Part shown: one piece after another, positions 1-6,173 of the stretch | Layout: each line of letters opens with the position of its first letter | How positions within the stretch are numbered: the stretch's first letter is position 1 | Origin: Cytophagales bacterium | GTDB lineage: Bacteria; Bacteroidota; Bacteroidia; Cytophagales; Cytophagaceae | Assembly: GCA_025360235.1 (NCBI GenBank) | Contig: JANYCO010000441.1 | Coordinates: forward strand, 1-6,173 | Length of the DNA: 6,173 nucleotides | Reading direction: 5' to 3' | The notes under the pieces: model-generated | The model's input: the letters and a program-made list of their open reading frames with translations, nothing else | Told to the model about the DNA's origin: nothing | Databases searched by the model: none | Position numbers and translations under genes: made by a program

Positions 1-559
1 GTTAACCGTAGGAGCGAATGGCTTGCTGGTAAATGCTTCGACGACCCCTGATACTTCCTGTTTCGGCAGTCCGAAAGACATTAAAGTAAAAACATCAGGC
101 TCCGGCTCTGGCAACTATACATATAATTGGTCAAGCTCAGACAATAGTTTTTCGTTATCGACCACAGCTGCAAATGTAACGGTTACGCCATCGAATACGA
201 CGACGGTTTATTATGTAAATGTAGTAGACAACCAGAACAAGGGCTGCAATACGATGGATACGGTAAAAGTATATGCGCTTGCAGAACAGGAGTTAGTGAT
301 TCCTAATTTAGTGACCCCGAATGGGGATACGAAGAACGATTACTTAGAGATCAAAGACCTGAACGACAAGAAAATTATGCCAGGGGCGTCGATTGAGGTT
401 CACAACCGTTGGGGCGAGAGAATCTATGACCACAGCAGTTACGACAACAGCTGGAACGCTCCTAATATTAGCGACGGCGTTTACTACTACTATCTGAAAT
501 CGGGTTGTGGGAATAAGCTGTATAAGGGCTGGGTGCAAATTGTACACTAAAGAGACTGT
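1..559 (+). repeat. Long direct repeat, copy A (paralogous 3' gene end)
   Basis: This segment matches 5515-6072. Bases 1-126 are identical to 5515-5640. Bases 127-240 are clearly diverged, with several amino-acid changes and one single-base gap. From 241 to the stop codon the copies are again close, and the similarity runs past the stop (taaagaga, one mismatch, then tgt). The repeat may begin left of the window, because identity reaches the very first base. The relationship is a duplicated or recombined gene end, not a mobile element: no transposase or terminal inverted repeats are seen. Confidence 0.95.
2..550 (+). CDS. T9SS type B sorting domain surface protein, 3' end only
   Basis: This is the C-terminal 182 residues of a secreted or surface protein whose start lies outside the window. 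The frame is open from base 2, so the ATG at 23 is internal and not a start. Positions 2-289 encode an Ig/PKD- or SprB-like beta-sandwich module with two cysteines (DTSCFGSPKD and NKGCNTMDTV). Positions 290-547 encode an 86-residue gliding-motility-associated C-terminal domain (TIGR04131 / CHU_C type), with the hallmark stretches IPNLVTPNGDTKNDYLEI, VHNRWGERIY, SWNAPNISDGVYYYYL and a final KGWVQIVH. In Bacteroidota this domain is known to direct export across the outer membrane by the type IX secretion system, usually followed by anchoring or release. The passenger function is unknown because it is not in view. The whole visible part is repeated at the end of the downstream gene, so the missing part may also resemble that gene; this last point is inference. 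Confidence 0.9.
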   Translation, partial: LTVGANGLLVNASTTPDTSCFGSPKDIKVKTSGSGSGNYTYNWSSSDNSFSLSTTAANVTVTPSNTTTVYYVNVVDNQNKGCNTMDTVKVYALAEQELVIPNLVTPNGDTKNDYLEIKDLNDKKIMPGASIEVHNRWGERIYDHSSYDNSWNAPNISDGVYYYYLKSGCGNKLYKGWVQIVH

Positions 560-560
560 C

Positions 561-587
561 TTAATTCTTAATTTTTAATTCTTAATT
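561..587. repeat. 13-base AT-rich tandem direct repeat
   Basis: The sequence ttaattcttaatt occurs at 561-573 and again at 575-587, a period of 14 bases, starting 10 bases after the stop codon of the upstream gene. It consists only of A, T and one C per unit. It could be a degenerate 3' untranslated element or simple AT-rich drift. No stable hairpin is formed, so I do not call it a terminator. Confidence 0.6.
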
Positions 588-813
588 AATCTTCTTTGCT
601 ACCAAAGTGAATTGATTTCTTCATCACTCATCATAAGGACTTTTGCTAATTATAAGCCAAGAACAATACTACCGCTTAATCACCAATCAAATTCTTAAAA
701 TAATTCAATAGATAGCATATTTTAGTTAGGGAAATCCCTTTTGCAAATCGTTGAATTTTCTTAAAAAAAAGCAATTTTGTCCAATATTTTATCAATAATT
801 CAATAAATAATTG

Positions 814-821
814 TAATTTTG
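814..821 (+). promoter_or_regulatory. Putative Bacteroidota -7 promoter box
   Basis: TAATTTTG is an exact match to the TAnnTTTG -7 consensus used by the primary sigma factor of Bacteroidota. A transcript starting a few bases downstream would have a leader of about 30 bases before the ATG at 857. No good TTG or TTTG -33 element lies at the expected spacing; the nearest TTTG (776-779) is 34 bases upstream, too far. The box overlaps the GTG at 821, which argues against using that GTG as the start codon. Confidence 0.5.
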
Positions 822-856
822 TGGCAACAATTATTTATATTTTAAAATCACTCACA

Positions 857-3800
857 ATGATGAAAGCGCACGCACACCTTCTTGGTTTCATTTTTCTATT
901 TCTATATAGTTTAAACGGCTACTCAACGGCATACACCGTAAATTCAAATGCGGATGCCGGAGCAGGAGCAGGAACAAGTGGCGATCTTCGGTATTGCATT
1001 CAGCAATCGGCCGGAGCTGCGGGTCCGCATACCATCAGTTTTGCGTTGGCTGTAGGAACGGTTATTACATTGAATAGTGATCTACTTATAAATAACGCTG
1101 GCAATCAAAACGGACTTGTTATAGATGCCTCTAATGGAACAAATCCTGGGATAATTTTAAGAAGAAATGGTGGAGCTGGTGGAATAGGGATTGATATTGG
1201 TTTTAATATTCCAAATGTTACTATCAAAGGTTTAGTATTTCAGAATTTCAATACGGGAATCAGGTTTGCCGGAGCTTGTGCCGGAAGTAAAGTATTAAAT
1301 TCTTTTTTCGGAACAGACCTTAACGGAACTACGATCGCTGGAAATCAAATCATGAATGTTGGTGTTTATCTTTCCAACAATTGCAACGGAATAACTGTAG
1401 GAGGAATTAATCCAGGCGACAGAAATTTGCTTTCAGGTTGCATGTTTGTAAATAATGGAGATGCTACCCGTTATGGAGCAATAAAACTAGAAAATAATTC
1501 AAACAACAATGTGGTTATTGGCAACCTGATTGGTACAGATGCAACGGGTACTGTAGGACTTGGAAACGGAAACAATACGGCAGGCAATACACAGCCGGAA
1601 AATCATCATGGGATTTATTTGCTGAATTCCTCTATCAATACAATTGCGTACAATTTAATTTCAGCTTCTCAGGGAGTTGGAATCTATACAGAAAATTTTT
1701 CCAATTCAATTACAATCAAAGGCAATAGGATCGGTACTGATATCACAGGGATGTCTCCTATCCCTAATCTTGCAGCTGGGATTTTCGTAGACAAAGGAAC
1801 TAATTATCAAATAGGAGGAATTACAGTTCTTGATCGCAATATTATTTCCGGAAACAGAGGAGCCGCTGATAGCCGTCCATGTAGAGCCGTGTATTGCGGA
1901 AATCCTTCAGGTTTAAATTCTCAGTTTGACAACACTAATATTTGCGGGATTTATATGAAGGATGTTACCAACTCCAGCATATTCGGAAATTATATTGGAG
2001 TGGACGCTACAGGATTGAGTACAGGAGCAGGGAATAATATGGGAAACCTTTATGCTGGAATTAAGATGGAAGGGAATAGTAATTTTAATACTATTGGCGG
2101 AAACGATGCCCGATTCAGAAATATAATCGGAGGAAATGGATTTGATTTTAATCCTATTAATTCTTATGTAGGACACGGCATTTTATTGGGTGGTGCTCCC
2201 GGAACAAATAATATTTCTGTATTTTTTAATTTTGTTGGGATTGGTGCAGACGGGTCTACTATAGTGGGCAACAGACAAGATGGCGTTTCGTTTCTTGGGG
2301 CTTCTAATTGTACGATAGGAAACACAGGTAAGGGAAATGTAATTTCCGGAAACGGATGGGGAGTCTTTATGCAGTCTGACTTTTCTAATAATGCATTGAG
2401 TAATCAATGTACCGGAAACAAAATTTTCTCTAATTTTATTGGAACAGATTCTACAGGTTTACTTGCTCGTGGAAATGGCATAGCTCCTGTACACGCAGGT
2501 GACGGGGGAGGAATTTGTTTACAACACAAATCAAACAGCAATCAATTGGGAGGTACTGCTGCAGGACAAGGGAACGTAATTTCAGGAAATGTTTTAGGTA
2601 TTATCTTCAAAGTAAGTAACGCTACTTTTGGTTCGGCGCCAAATGCAAATACCGTTTTCAATAATATTATTGGGTTGGATAAAAACGGGGTGAATGCACT
2701 GCCAAATACTGGTGCTGGTCCTGACGCAGGTTGTGGCGTGGTGCTGAACGAGGGAGCCGTCAATAATACTATTGGAGGGCTAGGTGCTAACCAAAGAAAT
2801 ATTATTTCCGGTAACGATCAAAATGGAGTGCGTACTTTTAATGCGGTTAAAGGAACTTATACTAATACCGTTTCAGGAAACTACATTGGTCTTGCAGCGG
2901 ATGGGGTTACCGATAAAGGAAATGGCATGAGTGGAGTTTACATTGAAATGGTAAATGGAATGAATGTTACATCAAATGTAATTTCCGGAAATACACAAAT
3001 GGGTATTTTTATTAACAACTCGAATAGTACGGTTGTAAATGGTAATTTTGTTGGGACAAATGCAACGGCTACTGCTGCAGTACAAAATGATCAGCACGGA
3101 ATTTTTATTAATAATGGAAGTCAGAACAATACCATTGGAACAGCAGGAAATGGCAACACCGTTTCAGGAAATGCAATTCACGGAATTCTTGTTTTAGGAA
3201 TGACTTCAACAGGAAATAATATACTTGCCAATTATGTAGGGATAAATTCTTCGAGTACTCCTATTCCAAATTTAGTACATGGTATAGTGTTGGATGGTAC
3301 TACCGCTAATAACGTGGGTGCTGCAGGAGCAGGGAATTTTGTTTCCGGAAACATAACAGGAATCTTAATTAACAACGCTACCAACAATAATATATATGCT
3401 AATTATGTGGGAACTAACGTAGCGGGAACGGCAAAAATTTCAAATACAGATAATGGAATTTTATTAGACAATGCAAGCACTGGAAACAATATAGGAGGTG
3501 CTGCTGCTAATCAGGGAAATGTTGTTTCAGGAAATACGCACATGGGTGTGAAAATGAACAACTCTTCAAACAATTTTGTACGAAACAATTTTATCGGAAC
3601 AAATGCTGCCGGTACTGCAGACCTCGGCAATGGCTGGCATGGATTGGACCTTACAAGTTCTAATACTATTGTTATCACAAACAATGTAATTTCCGGAAAC
3701 GGAGATCTGAATACCCTTCCTTTTGGAAATGGAATTTCCGCACTTAGCTCTTCTACGCTTACAGTGACTGGAAATTTCTTAGGAACAAACGCAACAGGAA

Positions 3801-5707
3801 CAGCCGCTATTCCCAATTTCCTTGCAGGTTTTTCCTGTAGTAATTCTAACAGCAATATAATAGGAGGATTGACAGCTGCTGCCAGAAATATAATTTCCGG
3901 TAATGGAGATCCTGGAATTTATATGAACAATAGTGATTTAAGTGTGATTCAAGGAAACTATATTGGAACAGCTGCTGATGGAGTTACTAATATTGGCAAC
4001 ACAAGTACGGGGATTTATATCGAAAATGGATCAAACGATAATACAATCGGTGGAGTAGCACTTGGAGCCACAAACAACATTGCGTATAATGGTGTAAATG
4101 GAATTACCATTGCAGATGCAGGCTCTTTCAATAATTCGATAACAAGAAATAGTATTTTCTGTAACGTGCGCAGAGGGATTGAATTAAATGGATTAGGAAA
4201 TAATAATTATGCAAAACCAGTTATCCTTGCTACTTCAACCGCAAGCGTGCTGAACGGTACTTCACCTGCTCTTGCTTTCATTGAAATTTTTATGGTAGGA
4301 CCTGCAGCTTGTAAAACCTGCGGTGCAAGCGGTATAGTAAACGATTCAATACAAGGAAAAATTTATGTAACAACAGTCCAGGCGGATGCTGGCGGAAACT
4401 GGACCTATAATAACGGATCGGCTTTCGCTTCTGATGTTACTGCTACAGCTTCTTCAAATAACTCCGGAACTTATAATACATCTGAATTTTCGAATTGCAG
4501 ATTGTCATGCGTTGCGTCTACTGCTCCTACCACCGCGAGTTCAGACAGGAATAATTACTGCACCACCTCAGGTGGGAACATAATATTGACAGCTACCGGA
4601 GGTTCAGGTTCGCAGTTGGAATGGTATACGGGAAGCTGTGCCGGCACAACAGTAGGAACAGGCAACGGTCTTTCGCTAGCAGCGCCTACAGCAACAACTA
4701 CGTATTTTGTCAGATGGCTTTCCGCCGCGTGTGCAAATTCTTCTTGTGTTTCGGTGACAGTAATTGTGAAAAACCTTCCCACCGATCCCACCTCAGGAAC
4801 TCCAAGCCGGAATAATTTCTGTGCTAACGATGCAGGCAATATTAATTTAACAGCATTAGGAGGCACAGGAGACAGCCTTGTCTGGTATACGGGTAGCTGC
4901 GGGGGAACAAAAATCGGGAAAGGCTCTCCACTGAGCATAGCCTCACCTGCAGTGGATACAGATTATTTTGTAAGATGGGAAAACGGCGTTTGTCCGGCTT
5001 CTAACTGCGTTACAGTAAGCGTTAACACGGAAGTGACTCCTACTCCTTCGATTGTCGGCAACGCGAGCAACTGTGCCAATACGAGCCCGGTTGCTTATTC
5101 GACTGTCGCTACAGGCAATACCTTCCTGTGGTCTTCCACTGGCGGAGTGACGATCACTTCGGCCACCAATACGGATAATATTACAGCCTCAATTCTAGCT
5201 TCAGCGGGTTCAGTAACGGTAACAGAAACAGCAGGTACGTGTTCTACAACCGTTTCTAAAAACATAGCATTAACACCAGCCACATCAACTGCTAGTGTTG
5301 GTACAGACAAGACTATTTGTACAACCGCTATAAATAATCTTGGAGCCAACAATCCAAGTGTAGGAGTTGGTGTGTGGTCTGTAGTAACAGGATCAGCGAT
5401 CTTCTCTCCGGATGTTAACACGTACAACGCGACCGTCACAGGATTGAGTAATGGACTCAATGAGTTGGTGTGGACAGTTACAGGTGCTTGCGGTATCAAC
5501 GACGACACGATATCGTTAACCGTAGGAGCGAATGGCTTGCTGGTAAATGCTTCGACGACCCCTGATACTTCCTGTTTCGGCAGTCCGAAAGACATTAAAG
5601 TAAAAACATCAGGCTCCGGCTCTGGCAACTATACATATAACTGGACAAGTTCGGACAACAGTTTTTCAGTTTCTACCGCAGATGCGAATGTAACGGTACG
5701 CCTGTAA
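857..5707 (+). CDS. Secreted parallel beta-helix and Ig-like repeat protein, frameshifted before its T9SS sorting domain
   Basis: This encodes 1616 residues as read, or 1735 if the frameshift near 5697 is repaired (857-6063). I chose the ATG at 857 because it begins a clear Sec signal peptide: MMKAHAH, hydrophobic core LLGFIFLFLYSL, likely cleavage after STA at residue 25. The GTG at 821 would add 12 residues ahead of it and overlaps a promoter box. Residues 26 to about 145 form an N-terminal cap of the kind found before beta-helices (SGDLRYCIQQSAG, HTISFALAVGTVITLNS). Residues from about 148 to 1112 are some 14 NosD/PbH1-like beta-helix units with the recurring motifs N-x-I-G-T-D/N-A-T-G, NTIGG and NVISGN. 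A linker domain follows (to about 1220), then two Ig-like domains (about 1224-1304 and 1311-1391), two PKD-like modules (about 1397-1475 and 1476-1557) and the start of another. Without the sorting domain the product should reach the periplasm but not be exported by T9SS. Such proteins may bind or cleave polysaccharide or act as adhesins. No catalytic residues are evident, so the function is open. Confidence 0.88.
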   Translation: MMKAHAHLLGFIFLFLYSLNGYSTAYTVNSNADAGAGAGTSGDLRYCIQQSAGAAGPHTISFALAVGTVITLNSDLLINNAGNQNGLVIDASNGTNPGIILRRNGGAGGIGIDIGFNIPNVTIKGLVFQNFNTGIRFAGACAGSKVLNSFFGTDLNGTTIAGNQIMNVGVYLSNNCNGITVGGINPGDRNLLSGCMFVNNGDATRYGAIKLENNSNNNVVIGNLIGTDATGTVGLGNGNNTAGNTQPENHHGIYLLNSSINTIAYNLISASQGVGIYTENFSNSITIKGNRIGTDITGMSPIPNLAAGIFVDKGTNYQIGGITVLDRNIISGNRGAADSRPCRAVYCGNPSGLNSQFDNTNICGIYMKDVTNSSIFGNYIGVDATGLSTGAGNNMGNLYAGIKMEGNSNFNTIGGNDARFRNIIGGNGFDFNPINSYVGHGILLGGAPGTNNISVFFNFVGIGADGSTIVGNRQDGVSFLGASNCTIGNTGKGNVISGNGWGVFMQSDFSNNALSNQCTGNKIFSNFIGTDSTGLLARGNGIAPVHAGDGGGICLQHKSNSNQLGGTAAGQGNVISGNVLGIIFKVSNATFGSAPNANTVFNNIIGLDKNGVNALPNTGAGPDAGCGVVLNEGAVNNTIGGLGANQRNIISGNDQNGVRTFNAVKGTYTNTVSGNYIGLAADGVTDKGNGMSGVYIEMVNGMNVTSNVISGNTQMGIFINNSNSTVVNGNFVGTNATATAAVQNDQHGIFINNGSQNNTIGTAGNGNTVSGNAIHGILVLGMTSTGNNILANYVGINSSSTPIPNLVHGIVLDGTTANNVGAAGAGNFVSGNITGILINNATNNNIYANYVGTNVAGTAKISNTDNGILLDNASTGNNIGGAAANQGNVVSGNTHMGVKMNNSSNNFVRNNFIGTNAAGTADLGNGWHGLDLTSSNTIVITNNVISGNGDLNTLPFGNGISALSSSTLTVTGNFLGTNATGTAAIPNFLAGFSCSNSNSNIIGGLTAAARNIISGNGDPGIYMNNSDLSVIQGNYIGTAADGVTNIGNTSTGIYIENGSNDNTIGGVALGATNNIAYNGVNGITIADAGSFNNSITRNSIFCNVRRGIELNGLGNNNYAKPVILATSTASVLNGTSPALAFIEIFMVGPAACKTCGASGIVNDSIQGKIYVTTVQADAGGNWTYNNGSAFASDVTATASSNNSGTYNTSEFSNCRLSCVASTAPTTASSDRNNYCTTSGGNIILTATGGSGSQLEWYTGSCAGTTVGTGNGLSLAAPTATTTYFVRWLSAACANSSCVSVTVIVKNLPTDPTSGTPSRNNFCANDAGNINLTALGGTGDSLVWYTGSCGGTKIGKGSPLSIASPAVDTDYFVRWENGVCPASNCVTVSVNTEVTPTPSIVGNASNCANTSPVAYSTVATGNTFLWSSTGGVTITSATNTDNITASILASAGSVTVTETAGTCSTTVSKNIALTPATSTASVGTDKTICTTAINNLGANNPSVGVGVWSVVTGSAIFSPDVNTYNATVTGLSNGLNELVWTVTGACGINDDTISLTVGANGLLVNASTTPDTSCFGSPKDIKVKTSGSGSGNYTYNWTSSDNSFSVSTADANVTVRL
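1298..4192 (+). repeat. Array of about 14 parallel beta-helix coding repeats
   Basis: Units are marked by the codon for Asn in N-(F/Y/L/I/R)-(I/V/L)-G. They begin at 1298, 1523, 1724, 1988, 2228, 2432, 2663, 2879, 3044, 3230, 3401, 3587, 3773 and 3956, with a degenerate last unit at 4148. Each unit has a GTDATG-like turn, a GI-x-hydrophobic strand, an NTIGG turn and an ISGN turn, which fits two to three rungs of a right-handed beta-helix with Asn ladders. Unit lengths are 67-88 residues for the first seven and 55-64 residues for the later ones. At DNA level, short words such as atttccggaaa recur at the ISGN turn, but the units are diverged rather than identical. Confidence 0.88.
4526..5029 (+). 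repeat. Tandem pair of Ig-like (Ig_7 / CHU-associated type) domain repeats
   Basis: Two adjacent modules, 4526-4768 and 4787-5029, align along their whole length. Shared features are P-T-x(5-6)-RNN(Y/F)C, N-I-x-LTA-x-GG-(S/T)-G, WYTGSC-x-GT, T-x-YFVRW and a closing C-V-(S/T)-V. DNA words such as tggtatacggg at the same place (4622 and 4882 regions) support an internal tandem duplication. Each carries four cysteines that could form disulfides outside the cytoplasm. Such domains commonly act as spacers between a catalytic or binding passenger and the T9SS signal in Bacteroidota surface proteins. Confidence 0.8.
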
Positions 5708-6072
5708 ATACGACAACGATTTATTATGTAAACGTAATCGACAACCAGAACAAAGGCTGCAATACGATGGATACGGTAAAAGTATATGCGCTTGCAGAAC
5801 AGGAGTTAGTGATTCCGAATCTGGTGACTCCGAATGGGGATACGAAAAACGATTACCTTGAGATCAAAGACCTGAACGACAAGAAAATTATGCCAGGGGC
5901 GTCGATAGAAGTTCACAACCGTTGGGGCGAGAGAATCTATGATCATAGCAGTTACGACAACAGCTGGAATGCTCCTAATATTAGCGACGGCGTTTACTAC
6001 TATTACCTGAAATCGGGTTGTGGGAATAAGCTGTATAAAGGCTGGGTGCAGGTGATACGCTAAAGAGAGTGT
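5515..6072 (+). repeat. Long direct repeat, copy B (frameshifted)
   Basis: This matches 1-559. It starts with 126 identical bases, passes through a diverged block, and lacks one T relative to copy A: ggttacg at about 192-198 becomes ggtacg at 5695-5700. After that gap it continues in register to the stop codon and twelve bases beyond its first base. Fourteen codons of the 86-codon sorting domain differ synonymously, and only the last three sense codons before the stop carry amino-acid changes (I to V, V to I, H to R). Confidence 0.95.
5698..6063 (+). pseudogene. Detached T9SS type B sorting domain (3' fragment of the 857 gene)
   Basis: This frame continues the protein of the preceding gene after the single-base loss. 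It reads TPVNTTTIYYVNVIDNQ, then the second Cys of the Ig/PKD-like module, then from 5803 the 86-residue gliding-motility-associated C-terminal domain ending KGWVQVIR. The first ATG is at 5767 and lies inside the module, at a position that is not a start in copy A. No ribosome site or promoter precedes it. A 98-residue product from that ATG would have no signal peptide and could not reach the T9SS, so I regard it as a fragment rather than a gene. The coding sequence is otherwise intact and conserved, which fits a very recent frameshift or a sequencing error. An automatic annotation would probably list 5767-6063 as a separate small gene. Confidence 0.85.
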
Positions 6073-6073
6073 A

Positions 6074-6162
6074 GTCTGAACTATGGTTACGCTGATTGAC
6101 TGAAAGAGATGATTTTTTATTTCTCATGTTAATCAGTCAATCAGCGTAGCCATAGTTCAGAC
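6074..6162. repeat. Large palindrome with 30-base arms, 3' of the gene
   Basis: The left arm 6074-6103 (starts gtctgaactatgg) and right arm 6133-6162 (ends ccatagttcagac) are reverse complements with one exception, T6087 opposite G6149, which is a G-U pair in RNA. The transcript would thus form an uninterrupted 30-bp stem. The loop is 29 bases, AT-rich, and contains a run of six T (6113-6118) and a small inner gaga/tctc pairing. No T run follows the right arm, so this is not a textbook intrinsic terminator. It begins 11 bases after the stop codon at 6061-6063. It may end or protect the transcript, or be a copy of a dispersed REP-like intergenic palindrome. I cannot decide between these from one copy. 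Confidence 0.85.
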
Positions 6163-6173
6163 AATTCCGCTAA

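Larger units (their letters stand above)
551..856. other. AT-rich intergenic region
   Basis: This 306-base gap separates the two tandem genes and contains no convincing reading frame. It holds a 13-base AT-rich direct repeat near its left end, a second 12-base direct repeat (aataattcaata at 699-710 and 794-805), a weak 4-bp stem (aggg-aaat-ccct, 728-739) followed by three T, and a promoter-like box at 814-821. I see no strong intrinsic terminator for the upstream gene. The separate promoter-like box and the gap length suggest the downstream gene is transcribed independently, which is inference. Confidence 0.7.

Noticed and set aside
344..547. Minus-strand open frame opposite the first sorting domain
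   Set aside because: It lies opposite a strongly recognisable T9SS domain, has no recognisable domain of its own, and reflects codon bias of the coding strand.
728..742. Small hairpin aggg-aaat-ccct followed by ttt as a terminator of the upstream gene
   Set aside because: A 4-bp stem with three T, about 180 bases after the stop codon, is too weak to call.
1913..3855. Several minus-strand open frames (1913-2176, 2183-2407, 2542-2763, 3511-3855)
   Set aside because: All are opposite the beta-helix repeats. Their repetitive composition mirrors the sense repeats, and none shows a plausible start context or known motif.
1298..4192. CRISPR or minisatellite array
   Set aside because: The repeats are long, diverged, in frame and protein-level; there are no identical direct repeats with unique spacers.
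4386..4815. Alternative plus-strand frames 4386-4583 and 4621-4815
   Set aside because: Both overlap the linker and Ig-like coding sequence in another frame and encode low-complexity peptides without family features.
4555..5628. Minus-strand frames 4555-4938 and 5095-5628
   Set aside because: They are shadows of Ig/PKD-like domains rich in Thr and Val codons; the Val/Pro/Thr-rich products have no signal peptide or recognisable domain.
5690..5710. Programmed ribosomal frameshift joining 857-5707 to the sorting domain
   Set aside because: There is no slippery heptamer, no downstream pseudoknot that I can see, and the aligned paralogue has no shift. A plain one-base loss explains the data.
5767..6063. 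Independent 98-residue gene starting at ATG 5767
   Set aside because: The ATG is an internal codon in the aligned copy (position 254), no promoter or ribosome site precedes it, and a sorting domain without a signal peptide has no known role.

Overview
The window looks like chromosomal DNA from a Bacteroidota bacterium (Flavobacteriia, Sphingobacteriia or Chitinophagia type). The grounds are two copies of a gliding-motility-associated C-terminal domain (type B sorting signal of the type IX secretion system, T9SS), Ig-like and PKD-like modules typical of that phylum, an exact Bacteroidota -7 promoter box (TAnnTTTG), and AT-rich leaders without a Shine-Dalgarno sequence. I cannot name a genus.

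Layout: (1) Positions 2-550 are the 3' end of a plus-strand gene for a T9SS-exported surface protein; its start lies left of the window. (2) Positions 551-856 are an AT-rich intergenic stretch with short direct repeats and a promoter-like box just before the next gene. (3) Positions 857-5707 are a large gene for a secreted right-handed parallel beta-helix protein. It has a signal peptide, about 14 beta-helix units, a linker domain, two tandem Ig-like domains, two PKD-like domains and the start of a further Ig/PKD-like module. (4) At about 5697 one T is missing relative to the upstream paralogue. This stops the frame at 5705-5707 and strands the sorting domain in another frame (5698-6063). Restoring the base gives one continuous 1735-residue protein (857-6063). 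(5) Positions 6074-6162 are a nearly perfect palindrome with 30-base arms.

The two genes are tandem paralogues at least in their 3' ends: positions 1-559 repeat at 5515-6072. The first 126 bases are identical. The sorting domains differ almost only at synonymous positions, so both have been under protein-level selection until recently. The picture is a cluster of modular cell-surface proteins exchanging or homogenising their 3' ends, with the second copy frameshifted, either truly or through a base-calling error.

I see no RNA gene, CRISPR array, transposase or defence system, and no clearly new biological system. The most useful observations are the frameshift, the mosaic 3' repeat, the irregular-to-regular beta-helix array and the terminal palindrome.
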